The notes under the pieces: generated by a model
The model's input: only the letters and a program-made list of their open reading frames with translations
The model's database searches: none
Told to the model about the DNA's origin: nothing
In this document: positions 6,605 through 10,689 of the stretch, in pieces
How positions within the stretch are numbered: the stretch's first letter is position 1
How the letters are laid out: every line of letters begins with the position of its first letter
Position numbers and translations under genes: made by a program
DNA from: an uncultured Bacteroidota bacterium
GTDB taxonomy: Bacteria > Bacteroidota > Bacteroidia > Chitinophagales > Saprospiraceae
DNA length: 10,689 bases
Direction: 5' to 3'
NCBI GenBank assembly: GCA_937926185.1
Contig: CALEYM010000490.1
Coordinates: forward strand, 1-10,689

Positions 6605-7324
6605 ATGACGCCACTTCGTTGTATCATCGTTGAAGATGAACCCCTTGCCGCGGAAATCCTGGCGGAGTATATCGAAACTACGCCCTTCCTTACGCTCACG
6701 CACACCTGCGCCGACGCCATCAAGGCGCTCGACGTGGTGCATAACCATCCCGTGGACGTCATTTTTCTCGACATCAACCTGCCCAAACTCAACGGTCTGG
6801 AATTTATCAAAACCCTGCGCCGGCAGCCGCGGGTGATCGTCACCTCGGCCTACCACGAATTTGCCGTGGAAGGTTTCGACCTTCAGGTGACCGACTATCT
6901 GCTTAAACCCATCGAGTTCAGCCGGTTTACCAAAGCCGTGAACAAACTGTTGTTACCGCAACGATTGTCGGAAACGCAAACTTCGACGACATCGGCCAAA
7001 CCCGCCGGCCCGGCCCGGCCCTACTATTTCTTTACGGTCAGCAAACGATCGGTGAAAATCTACCTCGACGAGATTTTATTCATCGAAAGCCTGAAAGATT
7101 CCGTATCCATCCACACGCCGGTCAAGTCGTACAACACCCACTACCAGCTGGGCGAACTGGAAGAACTGATGCGCTCCGATAACTTCCTGCGCATCCACCG
7201 CTCCTTCCTCGTGGCCGTGGATAAAATCGAGTCGTTCTCCGCCGCCGAGGTGGAAATTGCCGGACGGACGATCCCCATCGGGAGGAGTCATAAGGATTTT
7301 GTGATGGAAAGGTTGGGGCGATGA
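6605..7324 (+). CDS. LytTR-family response regulator
   Basis: A 239-residue two-domain transcription factor. The N-terminal receiver (about 1-118) has the acidic pair Glu10-Asp11, phospho-acceptor Asp56 in VIFLDINLP, the switch region VTSAY (79-83) and Lys101 in DYLLKPIEF. After a linker (about 119-138), the LytTR DNA-binding domain runs to the end, with FFTVSKRSVKIYLDEILFIE, NFLRIHRSFLV and TIPIGRSHKDF typical of the family. Such proteins normally work with a 5TM or 7TM LytS-like histidine kinase encoded next door; none is present here, so its kinase must be elsewhere or outside the window. A TTG start at 6551 would put 18 codons inside the hairpin and add nothing family-like, so the ATG at 6605 is preferred. 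It converges with the TIR gene, with 11 nt between the stops. Confidence 0.92.
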   Translation: MTPLRCIIVEDEPLAAEILAEYIETTPFLTLTHTCADAIKALDVVHNHPVDVIFLDINLPKLNGLEFIKTLRRQPRVIVTSAYHEFAVEGFDLQVTDYLLKPIEFSRFTKAVNKLLLPQRLSETQTSTTSAKPAGPARPYYFFTVSKRSVKIYLDEILFIESLKDSVSIHTPVKSYNTHYQLGELEELMRSDNFLRIHRSFLVAVDKIESFSAAEVEIAGRTIPIGRSHKDFVMERLGR

Positions 7325-7335
7325 AAAGATGTTGG

Positions 7336-8163
7336 CTACCCGGATTTTTGCTGAATGGCAAGAACAATCTTTTGCATCCCACCGTCAAATGACTGTCCGG
7401 AAATATCAACCACCGACATTTTTTTCAACGCTTGCAGCGTAGTGCCCAGGTTCGATTTTAGTTCCCGGTCTCTCCTGAGGTCGTCTTCATACGGGCCTGT
7501 ATCGTGGTCGTCTTCCAGTGCTTTTTTCATCCGGGCTTTCAGCTCGTTAATTCGACCATCGATAGCGCCCAAAGCTTTTGTATAAAAATCGGGATCAAGC
7601 CAATCCTTATCCAGGCTCGCCGGTATCCACTTGTTGCTCATGCGGTTCAACAACAATGCTGCCGACATTTCCTTGTTTACCCAGCCGGACACCAGGCTGT
7701 TGCGGGACACCAGGGATAAAATAAAGTGATTTTCCTTGATAGCCTTGTCGATAAAACCTTGTATATCCTCCCCCGCGCCAACGTCTTTCACATCTACGAT
7801 CACTTTGATGCCCTGCATTTCGAGCGCATTTTTAACATTGTGCATTTCGGCGCTGTCCTTGCGATTGTAGGAAATAAATACCTGGGGCGCAGGTGTGGCA
7901 GCTGGTTGCGCGCCGGTTGCGGGGGTTCCGGCAGTGGCTGCCCCGCCGCTTTTGACCGAATTCGACAACTCCAGCGCCGCGTAATTGATCTGCGCCTGCG
8001 TGCGTTGCCATTCGCTGAATTCGATCAGGCCCATGTTGTATTGTTTCTTCCCGTTGTTGTACCGGGCCTGCAGCAGCAGGGCGTCGCTGGATTGCTGGGC
8101 GAGCATAGCCAGGGCTTCTTCGGTGCGGCCCTCGGCTATTAATTGTTGGATTTGCTGTTTCAT
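7336..8163 (-). CDS. EAD11-like adaptor plus TIR domain protein (probable conflict/immunity effector)
   Basis: A 275-residue protein in two parts. Residues 1-68 (LIAEGRTEEALAMLAQ, LLLQARYNN, MGLIEFSEWQRTQAQINYAALEL) match my recollection of effector-associated domain 11, a small helical adaptor from Bacteroidota conflict systems that pairs with a like domain on a partner. An Ala/Pro-rich linker (69-93) follows, then a TIR domain from PQVFISYNRKDS (93-104). TIR box 1 is VFISYNRKD. The SGWVNKEMS helix (159-167) places Glu165 where the NADase catalytic glutamate sits in active TIRs such as SARM1. The C-terminal third, with a charged helix (205-240), is unassigned. A TACCTTTG box 40 nt upstream gives it its own promoter. 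I infer NAD+ cleavage or signalling upon partner activation; no partner gene is in the window. The TIR call is firm, the EAD11 call fairly so. Confidence 0.88.
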   Translation of the reverse strand: MKQQIQQLIAEGRTEEALAMLAQQSSDALLLQARYNNGKKQYNMGLIEFSEWQRTQAQINYAALELSNSVKSGGAATAGTPATGAQPAATPAPQVFISYNRKDSAEMHNVKNALEMQGIKVIVDVKDVGAGEDIQGFIDKAIKENHFILSLVSRNSLVSGWVNKEMSAALLLNRMSNKWIPASLDKDWLDPDFYTKALGAIDGRINELKARMKKALEDDHDTGPYEDDLRRDRELKSNLGTTLQALKKMSVVDISGQSFDGGMQKIVLAIQQKSG

Positions 8164-8202
8164 TGGAGACTAAGCGGCTGATTCAGATGTTTTTGCTCCG
8201 CT

Positions 8203-8236
8203 CAAAGGTAGGAAATGCCGTTCACTACTTCCCAAA
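8203..8236 (-). promoter_or_regulatory. Bacteroidota-type promoter for the TIR gene
   Basis: On the minus strand, TACCTTTG (8210-8203) is an exact TAnnTTTG -7 box, and TTTG (8236-8233) is a -33 box 22 nt upstream, one base more than the usual 19-21. It lies at the end of the small membrane-protein gene and predicts a leader of about 30 nt before the ATG at 8163. This suggests that the TIR gene can be expressed independently of the upstream leftward genes. Confidence 0.6.
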
Positions 8237-8524
8237 CAGGATAAAAAGAATCGCCAGCCCGCCCCAAAGCAGGAAAGCGCCGGCCAGAGGGAGGGCAGGA
8301 ATCCAGAGCAGGATATTGGCCAGCAGCATTTTACCATAAGCGCGCAGCCAGAAGGCCAGGCCGATGAGTACGAGCAATGCCAGCGGAATCAAAATGGAGG
8401 CAAGGTGACCCGCCGGGGTCAGTCCGTTTTCAAAGTTGCGCGACAACATATAATTGGACAGGGAAAGCAGCAGCGCAAATCCATCGATGGCTACGCCGGC
8501 GTAGAAAAAATAGGCGCTTTTCAT
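8225..8524 (-). CDS. Small integral membrane protein, unknown function
   Basis: A 99-residue, strongly hydrophobic protein with three likely membrane spans: about 3-26 (YFFYAGVAIDGFALLLSLSNYML), 43-61 (ILIPLALLVLIGLAFWL), and a long one at 67-97 that could be a re-entrant or double span (LLANILLWIPALPL, then GGLAILFILFG). I do not recognise the family. The frame is open further upstream, to 8863, but that part is antisense-frame sequence inside the monooxygenase gene; the ATG at 8524 gives a sensible Met-Lys start right before the first span. It begins 32 nt after the stop of the monooxygenase gene on the same strand, so the two may form an operon. The TIR promoter overlaps its last codons. 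Confidence 0.7.
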   Translation of the reverse strand: MKSAYFFYAGVAIDGFALLLSLSNYMLSRNFENGLTPAGHLASILIPLALLVLIGLAFWLRAYGKMLLANILLWIPALPLAGAFLLWGGLAILFILFGK

Positions 8525-8556
8525 AAGGCGACAAAAAAACGACTTTTTCCGGGATT

Positions 8557-10029
8557 TTAGCTTCGTTGCATGATTTTGCGCTTCACCCCCGCATAATGTC
8601 CCGGATCCACCACCACCAGCCACTCCGACAACAGGGCCGGCAGCGGCAGCCGGGCGTTCATGTCTTTCAGCAACCAGTCGACGTAGGTCAAATTGAACGG
8701 GTACACGCTGGCATTTTTGTACAGGGCATTTTGCCGGAATTGTTTGCGCCAAGCCAGATGTTCGCGGATCAGTTCGAGTTGCGTGCCGGGGGCAGGCAAG
8801 GCGATCCGGCCCTCCAGGTATTCGCACAGCCACAGCGCCGCCATTTCGGACGTCAGGGTACAAAAAAAGGAACTGTTGTATCCCACGAATGCCAGGGCGG
8901 GCAATGTTGGCGGCAAAATATTGCGGTATAACAGGAAATTCCCCTCCGCATCGGTCAGGGCTGTGCGCAGGTCATTGGAGAAAAAGGGTAAGGTTTGGGT
9001 AAAACCGGTGCCCAAAATCACGGTATCCACGGTCAGGCTGCCGGCGCCGGGCACCTCGATGCCGGTAGCAGAGAAAGCGCTGATCTCCCCTTTGACAGCG
9101 GTGATTTTCCCATCCAGCACTTGTTGGTAAAACCCGTCGGACTCCACACTCAGTTCGCCGTGCAGCATATCGGTAATGGGCAACTCCGGCTCCAGTCCGG
9201 CAGCCTGCAACTGCTGCTGGGCGCTAAAGGTATTTTGCATGAACCGGAGCAGGCGTTGCGGGATTTTCAGCGCATGGATCAGCCGTTCAACGCCGTTCCG
9301 GTAGCGGAGTTTGGTCAGCGCCTCGCCGAAACGGGTCAGGATGATATACTTGTAGTTGACGCCGCGAATACGTTTGGGCACCTTCCATTTGGCCTGGCGA
9401 TACACCAGGTAAGTGTGTGCCGTATCGGGGGCAATGGCCGAAGCGATATCGCAGGCCGATTTCCCGAAGCCTACTACCGCCACCTTTTTGCCCCGGTAAT
9501 ATTCCGGCCTGCCCGCGGTGCTGGTATGCAGGATCATGCCGCCGTTTTGTTTAAAAACATCCATGCCGGGATAATCCGGGATAGCCGGCTCCGAAAAGGT
9601 GCCGTTGCAAACGACGAGCCAATCGCCTTCCGCCTCAAACGGCTGGCCGCCGGCCTGACCGCTCAGCGTCCATTTCGGCCGGGCGCCGCTTGTATCCAGC
9701 CCGGCGCGTTCCACCGAATGGCCCGTGCGGATCACCCGGTCGATGCCAAAATGCGCCGCGTAGGCTTTCAGATAGGACAGCATTTGCGCGCCGCTTGGGA
9801 ATTCAGGGTAATCGCGGGGCATGGGAAAATCGGAAAACGCGTAGGTGTCGCGGGTGTTCTGAATAGTGAGCCCGGGATAGCGGCGGCTGGATGCCCACAC
9901 CCCGCCGATCTCCGGGTCTTTTTCAAATACCGTAACGGAATAACCGTATTCCAACAGGGTTTTGGCCGTGACCAGGCCACTGAGCCCGGCCCCGATGACG
10001 AGCACGTTTTGTTTCATAGCTGACTGCAT
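8557..10029 (-). CDS. Flavin-containing monooxygenase-like FAD/NAD(P) oxidoreductase
   Basis: A 490-residue two-dinucleotide-fold flavoprotein. The FAD site is VLVIGAGLSGL at residues 9-19, followed by the acidic strand end VFEKDPEIGGVW. The NADP site is VAVVGFGKSACDIA at 183-196, and ILGTGF appears near the second FAD contact. The FMO fingerprint FxGxxxHxxxY is only partly kept: Gly164 and His168 are there, but Asn162 replaces the expected Phe. Such enzymes add oxygen to N, S or carbonyl (Baeyer-Villiger) substrates; the substrate cannot be read from the sequence. The ATG at 10017 (MKQNVLVIGAG) is an equally good start and would shorten the protein by four residues. It probably leads a short operon with the small membrane-protein gene. 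No promoter is evident on its side of the divergent region. Confidence 0.85.
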   Translation of the reverse strand: MQSAMKQNVLVIGAGLSGLVTAKTLLEYGYSVTVFEKDPEIGGVWASSRRYPGLTIQNTRDTYAFSDFPMPRDYPEFPSGAQMLSYLKAYAAHFGIDRVIRTGHSVERAGLDTSGARPKWTLSGQAGGQPFEAEGDWLVVCNGTFSEPAIPDYPGMDVFKQNGGMILHTSTAGRPEYYRGKKVAVVGFGKSACDIASAIAPDTAHTYLVYRQAKWKVPKRIRGVNYKYIILTRFGEALTKLRYRNGVERLIHALKIPQRLLRFMQNTFSAQQQLQAAGLEPELPITDMLHGELSVESDGFYQQVLDGKITAVKGEISAFSATGIEVPGAGSLTVDTVILGTGFTQTLPFFSNDLRTALTDAEGNFLLYRNILPPTLPALAFVGYNSSFFCTLTSEMAALWLCEYLEGRIALPAPGTQLELIREHLAWRKQFRQNALYKNASVYPFNLTYVDWLLKDMNARLPLPALLSEWLVVVDPGHYAGVKRKIMQRS

Positions 10030-10157
10030 TACCGGCCACTAAGAAAATTACAGCCGCCCGTCCTGCTGCCGAAAATCGGCCAATCGCCCGCCGGAACCGG
10101 TGACGGGCAGGTTGATACGCCCGATTGAAATCCGGCTTCGGAAAATGCCAAAATTCT

Positions 10158-10189
10158 TTTGGAAATTGCGACGGGGGTGTGTAACTTTG
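10158..10189 (+). promoter_or_regulatory. Bacteroidota-type promoter for the tRNA cluster
   Basis: TTTG at 10158-10161 and TAACTTTG at 10182-10189 match the -33 TTTG and -7 TAnnTTTG consensus with a 20-nt spacer, the ideal arrangement. Initiation would fall near 10196, reading through the decayed tRNA-like DNA into tRNA-Val and tRNA-Pro and ending at the hairpin at 10520. Confidence 0.7.
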
Positions 10190-10214
10190 CGCCCGCTTAA
10201 ACGGCAAAAGTTCA

Positions 10215-10305
10215 TTTACGGGTCTTGGCTCGTAGTTTTTTACGGGTCTTAGCCCAGCTGGTTTAGTCCCGAGACCTCGGGATGACGGGGCGGAGGTCGC
10301 TGGTA
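10215..10305 (+). pseudogene. Decayed tRNA-Val-like copies upstream of tRNA-Val
   Basis: The 10-mer TTTACGGGTC, which spans the 5' end of the intact tRNA-Val gene (10321-10330), also occurs at 10215-10224 and 10239-10248. The second copy continues: 10241-10263 matches 10323-10345 at 20 of 23 bases, covering the acceptor strand and most of the D arm. Where the anticodon arm should be there is instead a palindrome, TCCCGAG-AC-CTCGGGA (10267-10282), and GGAGGTC (10292-10298) then recalls the variable-loop region. No T arm (TTCGAAT) is present, so it cannot make a tRNA. The first copy is about 14 nt long. Confidence 0.6.
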
Positions 10306-10324
10306 AAATTGTTCTTTTTTTTTA

Positions 10325-10398
10325 CGGGTCATAGCTCAGTTGGTTAGAGCGCCACGTTGACATCGTGGAGGTCACAGGTTCGAATCCCGTTGATCCGA
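10325..10398 (+). tRNA. tRNA-Val(GAC)
   Basis: A 74-nt cloverleaf. Acceptor CGGGTCA/TGATCCG (one G-T pair); U8-A9; D stem GCTC/GAGC; anticodon stem CCACG/CGTGG with loop TTGACAT, giving anticodon GAC (valine); variable loop AGGTC; T arm with loop TTCGAAT; discriminator A10398. The T stem ACAGG/CCCGT has an A-C mismatch at its third pair, which is unusual. CCA is not encoded. It reads GUC and GUU valine codons. Confidence 0.92.
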
Positions 10399-10402
10399 CT
10401 TT

Positions 10403-10423
10403 ACGCCGTCTGACAGACGGCGT
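10403..10423 (+). other. Hairpin between the two tRNA genes
   Basis: ACGCCGTC and GACGGCGT form an 8-bp stem around TGACA. It fills most of the 30-nt spacer between tRNA-Val and tRNA-Pro. No U-tract follows, so it is not a typical terminator; it may guide processing of the dicistronic precursor or be a small repeat. Confidence 0.6.
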
Positions 10424-10428
10424 TACCG

Positions 10429-10502
10429 CGGGACGTAGCTCAGCCCGGTAGAGTACACGTCTGGGGGGCGTGTGGTCGCAAGTTCGAATCTTGTCGTCCC
10501 GA
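10429..10502 (+). tRNA. tRNA-Pro(GGG)
   Basis: A 74-nt cloverleaf. Acceptor CGGGACG/CGTCCCG, fully paired; U8-A9; D stem GCTC/GAGT with one G-T pair; anticodon stem CACGT/GCGTG around loop CTGGGGG, giving anticodon GGG (proline, codons CCC and CCU); variable loop TGGTC; T stem GCAAG/CTTGT with TTCGAAT loop; discriminator A10502. CCA is not encoded. It shares the upstream promoter with tRNA-Val and is followed by a strong terminator. Confidence 0.93.
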
Positions 10503-10519
10503 CAAATTAGTTAATTTTC

Positions 10520-10550
10520 AAGGAGTTGCGTTTTACGCGACTCCTTTTTT
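10520..10550 (+). terminator. Rho-independent terminator after tRNA-Pro
   Basis: An 11-bp stem, AAGGAGTTGCG (10520-10530) with CGCGACTCCTT (10536-10546) including one T-G pair, closes a TTTTA loop and runs into a T-tract to 10550. It ends the tRNA transcript 17 nt after tRNA-Pro. Confidence 0.88.
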
Positions 10551-10648
10551 ATTTTTAAAACTTGCTCAAAAAGAGATATCGAGATTTGATTTTCCGCCTA
10601 CATTAGCCGCTCATTTTCTAACCAGATTGTGGCTCAACCAAATTGCTC

Positions 10649-10689
10649 ATGTCAGTAAAGGATTACTCGAACGATTCGCTCGAACTCCA
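10649..10689 (+). CDS. Possible start of a further gene, cut by the window edge
   Basis: An ATG at 10649 opens 13 codons (MSVKDYSNDSLEL) that run off the window without a stop. The AT-rich region before it and the terminator of the tRNA unit fit a new transcription unit. The fragment is too short to identify. Confidence 0.3.
   Translation, partial: MSVKDYSNDSLEL

Noticed and set aside
8995..10023. A 342-codon open frame on the plus strand opposite the monooxygenase gene
   Set aside because: It is antisense to a gene with clear FAD and NADP folds and has no recognisable motifs of its own.
10241..10310. A third functional tRNA
   Set aside because: There is no paired anticodon arm or T arm; only the 5' portion resembles tRNA-Val.

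Overview
The window looks like chromosomal DNA from a member of the Bacteroidota, most likely a Saprospiria-type bacterium. The phylum assignment rests on several points: promoter-like TAnnTTTG -7 boxes with upstream TTTG boxes, poor Shine-Dalgarno sequences, a LytTR response regulator, a Bacteroidota-style lycopene cyclase, a lipoprotein with a short SPII signal, and an EAD-TIR conflict protein. The genus is inference. GC content is moderate (mid-50s by eye). No phage, plasmid, insertion sequence or CRISPR array is visible.

Left part (1-4266). The 3' part of a lycopene cyclase gene is followed 8 nt later by coaE (dephospho-CoA kinase). A leftward pair, a DinB-fold gene and a GNAT acetyltransferase overlapping by 11 nt, converges on coaE. 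A divergent rightward gene encodes an AhpD-like carboxymuconolactone decarboxylase family protein. It converges on leftward hemD (uroporphyrinogen-III synthase), which carries about 58 in-frame codons of a palindromic repeat. The lycopene cyclase gene holds a smaller insert of similar kind.

Middle (4267-7324). A small lipoprotein gene, a perfect 36-bp inverted repeat, kbl (glycine C-acetyltransferase), a 321-nt non-coding stretch ending in a second long inverted repeat (36 bp, two mismatches), then a LytTR response regulator with no kinase gene beside it.

Right part (7336-10689). Three leftward genes: a flavin-containing monooxygenase-like oxidoreductase, a small three-helix membrane protein, and a two-domain protein with an N-terminal EAD11-like adaptor and a C-terminal TIR domain. 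The TIR gene has its own promoter. Rightward of the monooxygenase gene, a good Bacteroidota promoter leads into decayed tRNA-Val-like sequence, tRNA-Val(GAC), tRNA-Pro(GGG) and a strong terminator. The first codons of a possible next gene lie at the right edge.

Most genes are housekeeping or accessory metabolism (carotenoid, CoA, haem, threonine/glycine) and do not form one pathway. The two themes worth attention are the EAD-TIR protein, a probable immunity or cell-death effector, and the density of palindromic repeats placed between genes, inside reading frames and beside tRNAs.
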